From: Pantoea vagans
GTDB lineage: Bacteria > Pseudomonadota > Gammaproteobacteria > Enterobacterales > Enterobacteriaceae
Assembly (NCBI RefSeq): GCF_004792415.1
Contig: NZ_CP038853.1
Coordinates: forward strand, 3,224,001-3,288,000
Direction of reading: 5' to 3'
DNA: 64,000 nt
This document shows, piece after piece, positions 41,487 through 49,745 of this stretch (the first letter of the stretch is position 1; each line of letters opens with the position of its first letter). The notes under the pieces were generated by a model. That model made no database searches and was not told the DNA's origin. It saw nothing but the letters and a program-made list of their open reading frames with translations. Position numbers and translations under genes: made by a program.

Positions 41487-41507
41487 GGCCGTCGCGATGA
41501 CGGCCTT
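41487..41507. terminator. bidirectional hairpin between the small secreted protein gene and erpA
   Basis: Perfect 8-bp stem AGGCCGTC/GACGGCCT with loop GCGAT, between convergent genes. T-runs on both sides are poor, so termination would be moderate. Confidence 0.65.
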
Positions 41508-41512
41508 CGTCA

Positions 41513-41860
41513 TCAGATACTGAAGGAAGAGCCACAGCCACAGGTGGTTTTGGCATTCGGATTGGTCACGATAAAGCGCGAGCCTTCCAGACCTTCGGTG
41601 TAATCCACCGAACCGCCCACCAGATATTGCAGGCTCATCGGGTCAACCACCAGCGAGACGCCCTGCTTTTCGATCGTCATGTCGCCATCATTCAGCTGAT
41701 CATCAAAGGTGAAGCCGTACTGGAAACCACTGCAACCGCCACCGGTGATATAGACGCGAAGTTTCAGCGCCGGGTTCTCTTCGTCGGCAATCAGGTTCTT
41801 CACCTTGGTGGCTGCGGCGTCGGTAAACTGCAACGGCAGTGCTACTACTTCATCACTCAT
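41513..41860 (-). CDS. erpA: iron-sulfur cluster insertion protein ErpA
   Basis: An A-type carrier that delivers [4Fe-4S] clusters to apo-proteins, including IspG and IspH of the MEP pathway, so it supports the isoprenoid route that begins with Dxr here. The 115-residue protein has the three cysteines of the family: one in [11 protein letters not shown] and two in the terminal [11 protein letters not shown]. It is divergent from hemL and convergent with the small secreted protein gene. Confidence 0.97.
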   Translation of the reverse strand: MSDEVVALPLQFTDAAATKVKNLIADEENPALKLRVYITGGGCSGFQYGFTFDDQLNDGDMTIEKQGVSLVVDPMSLQYLVGGSVDYTEGLEGSRFIVTNPNAKTTCGCGSSFSI

Positions 41861-42064
41861 GTTTTACTCCGGTAAACGCCCAGGTCAGAAAACGACCTTA
41901 ATTACGCTATTATCAGCCAGCACCTCAGCGCAATCAAGCTCTGCCCTTCGCACTCTGTGCCGCTTTCACCTCCGTTAAGGGCGCGGCGGGTGAATCCGCC
42001 TTTCGTCTGCTGCCCCTCTTCCGTAGAATGGTGCAATATTTTTTATGAACCGCTGGAGCCGAAA

Positions 42065-43345
42065 ATGAGTAAGTCCGAACAACTGTTTGCCGAGGCACAA
42101 CGCCTGATCCCGGGCGGGGTAAACTCGCCAGTACGCGCATTTACCGGTGTGGGCGGCGTTCCGCTGTTTATTGAACATGCTGATGGCGCGTATCTCTATG
42201 ACGCCGATGGCAAAGCCTATATCGACTATGTCGGCTCATGGGGCCCGATGGTGCTGGGTCATAACAATGCGGCGATCCGCAATGCCGTGATCGAAGCGGC
42301 CCAGCGCGGCCTGAGCTTTGGCGCACCGACCGAAATGGAAGTGACCATGGCGCAGCTGGTGTGTGAGCTGGTGCCTTCCATGGAGATGGTGCGTATGGTC
42401 AACTCCGGCACCGAAGCGACCATGAGCGCGATTCGTCTGGCGCGTGGCTTTACCGGCCGCGATAAAATTATCAAGTTTGAAGGCTGCTATCACGGTCACG
42501 CCGATCACCTGCTGGTGAAAGCCGGTTCCGGTGCCCTGACGCTGGGTCAGCCAAACTCACCGGGCGTACCGGCTGATTTCGCTAAACACACCCTGACCTG
42601 CACCTTTAACGATCTCGACTCAGTGCGCAGCGCCTTCGAGCAATATCCTGATGCCATCGCGGCCATCATCGTCGAGCCGGTTGCTGGCAACATGAACTGC
42701 ATTCCGCCGCAGCCGGAATTCCTGCCAGGCCTGCGCGCGCTCTGTGATGAGTTCGGCGCACTGCTGATTATTGATGAAGTGATGACCGGTTTCCGCGTGG
42801 CGCTGGGCGGCGCGCAGGCTCACTACAATGTGCGTCCTGACCTGACCTGTCTCGGAAAGATTATCGGTGGCGGGATGCCGGTTGGCGCATTCGGTGGACG
42901 TCGCGACGTGATGGCCGCGCTGGCCCCGACCGGCCCGGTCTATCAGGCGGGGACGCTCTCCGGTAACCCGATCGCAATGGCCGCCGGTTTTGCCTGCCTG
43001 ACGCAGATCGCGCAGCCTGGTACGCACGAAAAGCTGAATGCCCTGACCTGCCAGCTGGCTGAGGGTCTGCGCGAGGCAGCACAACAGCAAAATATCCCGC
43101 TGGTGATCAACCATGTTGGCGGGATGTTCGGCCTGTTCTTCACCGAGGCTGACAGCGTGACCTGTTATGCCGATGTGACCCGCTGCGATGTAGAGCGCTT
43201 TAAAACTTTCTTCCATCTGATGCTGGAGGAAGGCGTTTACTTTGCGCCATCAGCTTATGAAGCGGGCTTTATGTCGCTGGCGCACAGCGAAGAGGATATT
43301 CAGCGCACGGTTGACGCTGCGCGTCGTTGTTTCGCAAAGCTGTAA
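42065..43345 (+). CDS. hemL: glutamate-1-semialdehyde 2,1-aminomutase HemL
   Basis: A PLP enzyme of the C5 heme pathway that makes 5-aminolevulinate from glutamate-1-semialdehyde. The start at 42065 gives MSKSEQLF and 426 residues, as in K-12; the longer upstream frame is not conserved. Aminotransferase blocks are [42 protein letters not shown] and the PLP lysine in [19 protein letters not shown]. In K-12 clcA lies next to it; here it is absent. Confidence 0.98.
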   Translation: MSKSEQLFAEAQRLIPGGVNSPVRAFTGVGGVPLFIEHADGAYLYDADGKAYIDYVGSWGPMVLGHNNAAIRNAVIEAAQRGLSFGAPTEMEVTMAQLVCELVPSMEMVRMVNSGTEATMSAIRLARGFTGRDKIIKFEGCYHGHADHLLVKAGSGALTLGQPNSPGVPADFAKHTLTCTFNDLDSVRSAFEQYPDAIAAIIVEPVAGNMNCIPPQPEFLPGLRALCDEFGALLIIDEVMTGFRVALGGAQAHYNVRPDLTCLGKIIGGGMPVGAFGGRRDVMAALAPTGPVYQAGTLSGNPIAMAAGFACLTQIAQPGTHEKLNALTCQLAEGLREAAQQQNIPLVINHVGGMFGLFFTEADSVTCYADVTRCDVERFKTFFHLMLEEGVYFAPSAYEAGFMSLAHSEEDIQRTVDAARRCFAKL

Positions 43346-43364
43346 TTTCGGCAGCGTTAAAGAC

Positions 43365-43395
43365 AAAGACCGGCAGCAGCCGGTCTTTTGTTATT
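43365..43395 (+). terminator. intrinsic terminator after hemL
   Basis: Perfect 10-bp stem AAAGACCGGC/GCCGGTCTTT with loop AGCA (43365-43388), followed by TGTTATT. It lies 20 bp after hemL. Confidence 0.88.
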
Positions 43396-43432
43396 AATGA
43401 GGTTTGCCCCGCTCTGTTGTGGGAGGGTGCAT

Positions 43433-43545
43433 GCACAGGAAACAGGGTCAGATCGGAAAGGCGCGAAAGCCGTCATCCATGACTCGCTCGGCCCGCGCCG
43501 TCCATGGCGCGGGACGCTTTCCTCCTCTGCCCCAATTCCCTGCGC
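43433..43545 (-). repeat. TIR-bordered intergenic element, short copy
   Basis: A 113-bp copy, inverted relative to that at 4294-4484. Read on the minus strand it starts with GCGCAGGGAATTGGGGCAGA, continues with GAGGAAAGCGTCCCG as in the long copy, skips most of its interior, and then shares about 60 bp (GCGGGCCGAGCG, CATGGATG, CTTTCCGATCTGACCCTG) up to the other end. It lies between hemL and fhuB, in a convergent intergenic gap. The two copies look like a full-length and an internally deleted form of one element. Confidence 0.75.
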
Positions 43546-43622
43546 ATTGAGCTTATTCGTAGTTGTCAGATTCACCCTACTTTGGATCTGGCCGCGGTCT
43601 GAAACCAGCCTGCTTTTTCCTC

Positions 43623-45602
43623 TTAACCTGAACGCCGTAGCAACCAGATAAAGTAAGGCGCACCTAAAAATGTCGCCATCAGTCCGGCAGGGATTTGATC
43701 CGGAAACGCCAGCATCCGCCCGCACCAGTCAGCCAGCATCATCAATCCGCCCCCCAGCAATCCCGACAGCACCAGCTGCGGCAAAGCCCGCCGGAATCCC
43801 AGCATGCGCGCCATATGCGGTGCCATCAATCCGACAAAACTCAGCGGACCGATAGTCAGCGTCGCGCTGGCGGTCAGTGCTGCCGCCAGCAGCAGCAGAC
43901 TCAGCCGTGCAGGCGTCAATGCCATACCCGCCGAGCGCGCGGTCGCACTTCCCAGCGGCAGCAGCGTCAGCCAGCGACTGGCCAGCGGGGCCAGCGAGAC
44001 CAGCACCAGCGCACAAATTGCGCTCTGAACTGCCTGACTGCCGCTGATGTTATAGGTTGAGCCGGAGATCCAGCTCAGCAGCCCGCCCATACGCGGATCG
44101 CCGCTGGCCAGCAGCAGCATCAGCAGGGTGACAAAGGCGCTGTTAAGCGCCATACCCGCCAGCAGCATCCGCTCCGGCGAGAAGCCGCCACGGCTGGCTA
44201 CCGCCATAATCACCAGCAGCGTCAGCGCGGCACCCACCGCACCGGCGGGCAGCAGCCAGGCCATCGCATCGCCCGGTACAAAGAACATCATGACCACTAC
44301 GCCGCAGGCGGCCCCGGAACTGATGCCCAGTACTTCCGGGCTGGCCATGGGATTGCCGGTCAGCCGCTGAATCAGACTCCCCGCCACCCCCAGCATCAGA
44401 CCGGTTACCAGCGCCGCCAGCACGCGCGGCGCGCGCCACGGCAGCAGTGATTGCAGCATCTCGCCTGCGGACCAGATCCAGCCCTGCGCATCACGTCCAA
44501 ACGCCAGACCACCCCACGCTAACAGGGCCAGAACAGCGAGACCGATCAGCGCCCAGCGCAGCAGGTTCTGTCGCTCGGCGGGCACATGGTCACCCTGATT
44601 CAGCGCGGGCGGCACTGAACCGGTGCGCAGCCGCGGCAGCAGCCACAGCAGAATCGGTACGCCAAGCAGGGCCGTGGCCGTGCCGGTCGGGATATCGCGC
44701 CAGTGCGTGCTGAGCCATAATACGCAGCTGTCTGCCAGCCACAGCAGCAGCGCGCCAGTCAGCGGTGCCAGCAGCATCCGGGTGAGGAGCCGTCGTCCAC
44801 CCAGCAGCTTCGCCAGCAGCGGTGCAAACAGCCCGATAAAGCCGATGATACCGGCGACATTGACCAGCTGTGCGCTGAGCAGAATCGCCAGTCCAAGGCC
44901 GCCAATCCGCGCCACAGAGAGCGCCAGACCCAGGTTTTTAGCGACACCATCATCCAGCCCCATCAGCGTCAGCGGACGCAGCAGCGCCAGTGCCAGCACA
45001 AACGCCAGCAGCAGGCGCGGCCAGAGCTGCTGCACGTTTTCCCAGCTCATCTGATTCAGCGCGCCGGTGCTCCACAGAAACATGTTCTGCAGCTGATCGT
45101 GATTGAAGATAGCGAAGATTTGATTCACCGCGCCGCTGTACAGGCTCAGTACCAGCCCGGCCAGAATCAGCGTCACTGGCGACAGACGTTTGCCCCAGGC
45201 CACACCAAACACCAGCGCGCCTACCAGCAGCGCACCGCTAAGCGCAGCAAACTGCTGTGTCAGCGCCCCGCCCGGCAGATGCCACAGCGTCGCGACGGTA
45301 ATGCCCAGCTGCGCGCCGGAAGAGACGCCCAGGGTGGTCGGCTCCGCCAGCGGGTTGCGCAAGATCTGCTGAAACAGCAGACCGGCAAGACCCAGCCCGG
45401 CACCCACCAGCAGCGCCAGCGCCGTACGTGGCAGCAGGCTGTAGTGAAACACCATCTGCGGCAGGCTATCGATTGTCGGTGACCAGAGTGCCTGCCACCA
45501 TTCAGCCTGTGGCAGCGCGTGATGCAGATTAACCAGCGTCAGGCTGAGTGAAAGCAGAAACAGCAGGCTGAGAAGGCCTGCGGGAAACAGAGCATGGCGC
45601 AT
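43623..45602 (-). CDS. fhuB: ferric hydroxamate ABC transporter permease FhuB
   Basis: Inner-membrane permease for ferrichrome and other ferric hydroxamates. It is a fused double-length FecCD-type protein of 659 residues (K-12: 660), with two homologous halves (about 1-330 and 340-659), each with roughly ten hydrophobic segments and the GLLFQQILRNPLAEPTTLG / SLIQRLTGNPMASPEVLG motif. The start at 45602 overlaps the fhuD stop (ATGA). It is the last gene of fhuACDB. Some open frames on the other strand are shadows. Confidence 0.97.
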   Translation of the reverse strand: MRHALFPAGLLSLLFLLSLSLTLVNLHHALPQAEWWQALWSPTIDSLPQMVFHYSLLPRTALALLVGAGLGLAGLLFQQILRNPLAEPTTLGVSSGAQLGITVATLWHLPGGALTQQFAALSGALLVGALVFGVAWGKRLSPVTLILAGLVLSLYSGAVNQIFAIFNHDQLQNMFLWSTGALNQMSWENVQQLWPRLLLAFVLALALLRPLTLMGLDDGVAKNLGLALSVARIGGLGLAILLSAQLVNVAGIIGFIGLFAPLLAKLLGGRRLLTRMLLAPLTGALLLWLADSCVLWLSTHWRDIPTGTATALLGVPILLWLLPRLRTGSVPPALNQGDHVPAERQNLLRWALIGLAVLALLAWGGLAFGRDAQGWIWSAGEMLQSLLPWRAPRVLAALVTGLMLGVAGSLIQRLTGNPMASPEVLGISSGAACGVVVMMFFVPGDAMAWLLPAGAVGAALTLLVIMAVASRGGFSPERMLLAGMALNSAFVTLLMLLLASGDPRMGGLLSWISGSTYNISGSQAVQSAICALVLVSLAPLASRWLTLLPLGSATARSAGMALTPARLSLLLLAAALTASATLTIGPLSFVGLMAPHMARMLGFRRALPQLVLSGLLGGGLMMLADWCGRMLAFPDQIPAGLMATFLGAPYFIWLLRRSG

Positions 45603-46480
45603 CAGTGCGTCTCCAGCGCGCGTTCCAGCACGCGAACAAAGTGCAGCGCCGAGAGCGTTGCACCGTAATACCAGACCGCCGGGACGCGCTGAAAGCGTCC
45701 GGTGCGGACAAACGGCATGGCCTGCCACAACGGACTGCGCATCAGCTGCTGCATCTCCACGTCGTTGTCGTGATCGAAACAGATGACATCCACCTCTCCG
45801 GCCTGTGCCAGCTGTTCGATGCCGATCACTGCGCTGCCCCAGAAATTGGTTTCGCCCTGCCAGCCATTTTTCAGGCCCAGCAGAGTCATCACTTCCAGGA
45901 ACAGGCTATTTTTACCGAAGGTAATGGCGTGACGACTGTCGAGCAGCGACATCAGCAGAAGCGTGCGTCCGGCATAGGGTGCCAGCCGCTCACGCGCCGC
46001 CGCCAGCTGATCATCGACCTCACGCAGATGCTGCTCCGCCCGCTCGCTTAATCCCAGGCGCGCCGCCAGCTGACGCAGTGATGCCCGCGCGGCGGTGAAG
46101 GGTTTTCCGTCGCCGCTGTGAAGGTCGAAGCCCATGATGGGTGCGATGCGCGTCAGTTTCTCTTTGGGCGGGCCATAGCCATTGGAGCAGAGGATCAGCG
46201 ACGGCTGCATTTGCGCCATCAGCTCAAGATTGGGTTCGGTGCGCAGACCGACGTCGATCACGTCTGCAGGCAGCTTCGGCTCCCCTACCCAGATGTTGTA
46301 GTTGTGCAGATCGGCCACGCCCCAGGGCGTAACGCCCAGCGCGATCAGCAGTTCGGTGGGTAACCACTCCAGTGCAATAATCCGACCCGGATTCGGCGTG
46401 GCAGCACGCAGAGGAAGCGCACAAAACAGCGGCGAGGCCGCCAGTGCCAGCAACAGTCGGCGGCGATCAAGATCGGGCAT
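45602..46480 (-). CDS. fhuD: ferric hydroxamate-binding periplasmic protein FhuD
   Basis: Delivers ferric hydroxamates from FhuA to FhuB-FhuC. The precursor of 292 residues starts MPDLDRRRLLLALAAS, where the arginine cluster before the hydrophobic core resembles a Tat-type signal, as in K-12 FhuD. The class III binding-protein fold follows (RIIALEWLPTELLIALG, DVGLRTEPNLELM, WQGETNFWGSAV, FQRVPAVWYYGATLSA). Start 46480 has AAGGA 7 bases upstream; ATG at 46483 is equally in frame. It is 11 bp from fhuC. Confidence 0.96.
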   Translation of the reverse strand: MPDLDRRRLLLALAASPLFCALPLRAATPNPGRIIALEWLPTELLIALGVTPWGVADLHNYNIWVGEPKLPADVIDVGLRTEPNLELMAQMQPSLILCSNGYGPPKEKLTRIAPIMGFDLHSGDGKPFTAARASLRQLAARLGLSERAEQHLREVDDQLAAARERLAPYAGRTLLLMSLLDSRHAITFGKNSLFLEVMTLLGLKNGWQGETNFWGSAVIGIEQLAQAGEVDVICFDHDNDVEMQQLMRSPLWQAMPFVRTGRFQRVPAVWYYGATLSALHFVRVLERALETH

Positions 46481-46490
46481 CATCCTTTCC

Positions 46491-47285
46491 TTAACAGACA
46501 AAACTAACCGGCGCGCCGCCCTGCGGGTGCGGTAAAATGCCCATCGGAATGCCATAAATTGCACCCAGTACCTCAGGCTGCATAATCGCCTCCGCGTCAC
46601 CTTCGGCAATCATTGCGCCCTGACGCAGCGCCACCAGATGATCGCAGTAGCGTGCCGCCATATTGATATCGTGCAGCACCGCAATGACGGTCAGGCCGCG
46701 CTGCTGGCTCAGATCTTTGATCAGCGCCAGCACCTCAACCTGATGGGCAATATCCAGCGCCGACGTCGGTTCATCCAGCAGCAGACAGCGGCTGTTCTGC
46801 GCCACCATCATCGCCAGCCAGGCGCGCTGACGTTCACCGCCTGACAGACTGTCCACCAGCCGGCCGGCAAAGGGCTTAAGCCCGACCTGCGTAATGGCAT
46901 CCTCTACCCTGTCGCGATCCTCCTGACCAAAGCGCCCCAGCGCCCCATGCCAGGGATAGCGGCCAATCGCCACCAGCTCACGCACCGTCATCCCTTCGGC
47001 TGCCGGTAACTGCTGCGGCAGATAGGCCACCTCGCGGGCAAAGGCTTTACTGTTCCAGCGCCCGACCGGCTGCTGATTCAGCAAAACCTCTCCGCTGCTG
47101 GCCGCATGATGACGGCCCAGCATTTTCAGCAGCGTCGATTTGCCCGAACCGTTGTGACCAATCAGCGCGGTCATTTTACCCGGTGGAAAAGTCAGCGACA
47201 GGGGCTGGAGGAGAGTGCGGCCGGGCACCTCGAAACTGGCATTCTCCAGTTTGAAGGTAGCCTCTTCTGCGTGCGGATGCGGCAT
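46491..47285 (-). CDS. fhuC: ferric hydroxamate ABC transporter ATPase FhuC
   Basis: The ATPase that powers FhuB. The 264-residue protein has Walker A (GHNGSGKST), the Q-loop (AYLPQQLP), the ABC signature (LSGGERQRAW), Walker B (CLLLDEPTSALD) and the switch His (VLHDINMA), all intact. It follows fhuA by 39 bp, which contain a hairpin at 47301-47318 with no T-run. Confidence 0.98.
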   Translation of the reverse strand: MPHPHAEEATFKLENASFEVPGRTLLQPLSLTFPPGKMTALIGHNGSGKSTLLKMLGRHHAASSGEVLLNQQPVGRWNSKAFAREVAYLPQQLPAAEGMTVRELVAIGRYPWHGALGRFGQEDRDRVEDAITQVGLKPFAGRLVDSLSGGERQRAWLAMMVAQNSRCLLLDEPTSALDIAHQVEVLALIKDLSQQRGLTVIAVLHDINMAARYCDHLVALRQGAMIAEGDAEAIMQPEVLGAIYGIPMGILPHPQGGAPVSFVC

Positions 47286-47300
47286 GATTATCCCTGTGAA

Positions 47301-47318
47301 CGGGCGCCGGAGCGCCCG
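47301..47318 (-). other. hairpin between fhuA and fhuC
   Basis: Perfect 7-bp stem CGGGCGC/GCGCCCG with loop CGGA right after the fhuA stop. It lacks a T-run in the direction of transcription, so it may lower downstream expression or protect fhuA mRNA rather than terminate. Confidence 0.6.
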
Positions 47319-47324
47319 GTTAAA

Positions 47325-49544
47325 TCAGAATCTGAAGGTCGCGGTGCCGACAATCTGGCGTTCCGCACCCCAGTAGCAGGCGTATTCACGATAGCAACTG
47401 GCGACATACTCGCGGTTGAACAGATTGTTAACGTTGACGCCCACTGTCGAGCCAGGCAGGCCGAAGCGACCCAGATCATACTTCAGCGCCGCATCCACCG
47501 TGGTGTAACCGGCTACCTTAAAGTTCTGGTTCGAGAGTCCAGCAGCGCTATTATCTGTGGTATTAGCATAAAGCCCCTGACTTTCACCCACGTAACGAAC
47601 CCCAGCGCCGATCGTCACCCCTGACAAAGCAGTTTCGTGGAAGGTGTAGTCGCTCCAGAGTGAAGCCATATGCTTCGGCACCTGCACCGGCGTTTTGCCT
47701 TTCAGCTGAGTGTCTTCAGTATATTCCGCATCGGTGTAGGTGTAGGAGGCCGTCAGATTGACGTTAGCGTTCAGCGCCGCTTTGGCTTCCAGCTCGACGC
47801 CGCGTGACCGGATTTCACCGCTCTGCACGCTAAAAAGAGCTCTGTCTGGATCGGGATTGGCAGTCAGGTTTTTGGTTTTTGTCAGCTGATAAAGCGCTGC
47901 GGTAAGCACCACCGGACGATCTTTCGGTACATACTTCACGCCCGCTTCATACTGCTTAGCGCGTGACGGATCAAATGCCTGCCCCTCATAGGTTGAACCC
48001 GCATTAGGAATAAAGGCTTCGCTGTAGCTGAAATAAGGCGCGATGCCGTTATCAAACACATAGTTCAGACCACCACGCCAGGTAAAGGCCTGATCGTTCT
48101 GGCGATCAACACTGTCTGCCACCCGATCGTAAACGGAGTTCATGGCGTAGTCGTAGCGGCCACCCAGCGTCAGCACCCAGCGGTTCCATTCCATCTGATC
48201 CTGCGCATAGAGGCCGGTCTGACGCTGCTTGTTGAGATGCTGATAAGGGCCATATGGCGTCACGCTATCATCGCCATATTGCGGGTTAACCGCATTCAGG
48301 CTGGAGGCCGAGCCAAACTGTGCGTCGATATCATTACGCGTACGCTGAAAGTCCACGCCTAACAGCAGCGTATGATCGACCTGGCCGGTGGCAAACTTCG
48401 CCTGTGCCTGAGTATCCACGGCAAACTGGTTCAGCGTCTCGCTGGAGACCGCTGAACCACGGGTAATCTCCTGAGTTGCTGTATTGAAACCATTGCCATA
48501 GATACTGCGGTAATCGGTGCGCAGGTCGGCGTAACGCAGATTCTGACGCAGCGTCCAGGTGTCGTTGAGGCTGTGCTCGGCGTTATAGCCCACCATTTTG
48601 GTGGTGCGCGAAATCTTATTGCTCTGCTCGCCTTCGTCGAAGTCGGTCGGCAGTTTGTACTGGCTGCCATCGGCACGGGTGATCGGCACCACGGTGCCCT
48701 GACGCGGCAGCCAGCCGTAATAGCCGGTTTCTGGCTCGTTCTGGAAATAGGTCAGCAGATCAATGCGGGTGCGATCGTCGGGACGCCAGCTGAATGACGG
48801 GGCAATGGTGTAGCGCTTCTCTTTGTTCATCGACTGCTGCGCATCCTGACTGCGCGCCTGACCGGTCAGGCGATAGCTGTAGACGCCGTTATCATCCAGC
48901 GCACCGCCAAAGTCAAAGCCGGTCGAGAAGAGATTGTCATTGCCCATCTGGAACTGCACTTCGCGCAGGGTTTCCTGGGTGGGACGCTTGCTCACCAGTG
49001 AGACAACACCGCCCGGATTGCTTTTACCATAGAGTACGGACACCGGACCGCGAAGCAGTTCAGCGCGCTCCAGGAAGTAGGGATCGATGGCAAACTCAGA
49101 GTAGTTATCTCCCTGCAGTTTCAGGCCATCCAGATACTGGTTGGTATTGGTTTCGCTGAAGCCGCGAATCGAAAGCGCATCAATCACATCTGAGCTGCCA
49201 CGGTTACCGGTCAGCACGCCAGGCGTATAGTTAAATGCCCCTTTCACGCTGGTCACGTTGCGCATTTCCATCTCTTCGCGGGTAACCACGGAGACAGACT
49301 GCGGGTTTTTTTCAATCGGGGTATCGGTTTTGGTGCCGGTGGCGCTGTGTTTTGCTGCCACCGTCGGTGCCGGCCCCCATGCGCTTTCCGCCTCGACGCC
49401 GCTGCCGCCATCCGCCGAGACCACCATGGTCTCTGGCTGCGCGGCGTAAAGCGAGGAGCTCAGGCTCAGTGAGATCATGACGCCCAGAAGCGGCCGGGAA
49501 AATGTTTTTTTGGTGTTGTCTGCAAAAGTCGTTCGCGCATTCAT
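47325..49544 (-). CDS. fhuA: ferrichrome outer membrane receptor FhuA
   Basis: A TonB-dependent outer membrane transporter of 739 residues (K-12: 747). The signal peptide (to about residue 35) is followed by the TonB box region (ETMVVSA), the plug domain (KNPQSVSVVTREEM, ALSIRGF, LLRGPVSVLYGKSNPGGVV) and a 22-strand barrel ending ATFRF. The C-terminal cysteine pair in ASCYREYACYW is conserved with K-12. Transcribed first in fhuACDB, behind a Fur box. The gene choice over other hydroxamate receptors rests on the operon. Confidence 0.95.
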   Translation of the reverse strand: MNARTTFADNTKKTFSRPLLGVMISLSLSSSLYAAQPETMVVSADGGSGVEAESAWGPAPTVAAKHSATGTKTDTPIEKNPQSVSVVTREEMEMRNVTSVKGAFNYTPGVLTGNRGSSDVIDALSIRGFSETNTNQYLDGLKLQGDNYSEFAIDPYFLERAELLRGPVSVLYGKSNPGGVVSLVSKRPTQETLREVQFQMGNDNLFSTGFDFGGALDDNGVYSYRLTGQARSQDAQQSMNKEKRYTIAPSFSWRPDDRTRIDLLTYFQNEPETGYYGWLPRQGTVVPITRADGSQYKLPTDFDEGEQSNKISRTTKMVGYNAEHSLNDTWTLRQNLRYADLRTDYRSIYGNGFNTATQEITRGSAVSSETLNQFAVDTQAQAKFATGQVDHTLLLGVDFQRTRNDIDAQFGSASSLNAVNPQYGDDSVTPYGPYQHLNKQRQTGLYAQDQMEWNRWVLTLGGRYDYAMNSVYDRVADSVDRQNDQAFTWRGGLNYVFDNGIAPYFSYSEAFIPNAGSTYEGQAFDPSRAKQYEAGVKYVPKDRPVVLTAALYQLTKTKNLTANPDPDRALFSVQSGEIRSRGVELEAKAALNANVNLTASYTYTDAEYTEDTQLKGKTPVQVPKHMASLWSDYTFHETALSGVTIGAGVRYVGESQGLYANTTDNSAAGLSNQNFKVAGYTTVDAALKYDLGRFGLPGSTVGVNVNNLFNREYVASCYREYACYWGAERQIVGTATFRF

Positions 49545-49588
49545 AAAAAGGTGTCTCTTAAAATAGGCTCAGGCGAGCGAATCGAAAC

Positions 49589-49607
49589 GATAATGATTAT
49601 TATAACG
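49589..49607 (-). promoter_or_regulatory. Fur box upstream of fhuA
   Basis: Read on the minus strand, the 19-mer matches the Fur consensus GATAATGATAATCATTATC at 15 of 19 positions, with the right half essentially perfect. It lies about 45 bp before the fhuA ATG, in AT-rich DNA, so iron-dependent repression is expected. Confidence 0.85.
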
Positions 49608-49701
49608 GATTAGATAATATGCGAACTGCCGCAGACACTGCAAGCAGAAATCCCAGTAGTGACGCCGTTTGCAGGGCCATTTACCCGTATTGATCACAAA
49701 C

Positions 49702-49729
49702 AAAAAAAGGGCGCCGAAGCGCCCTTTTT
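49702..49729 (-). terminator. intrinsic terminator after mrcB
   Basis: Stem AAAAGGGCGC/GCGCCCTTTT with loop CGAA, flanked by A-run and T-run, so it can work in both directions. It lies 17 bp beyond the mrcB stop. Confidence 0.92.
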
Positions 49730-49745
49730 AACCTGTCTGACTGAT

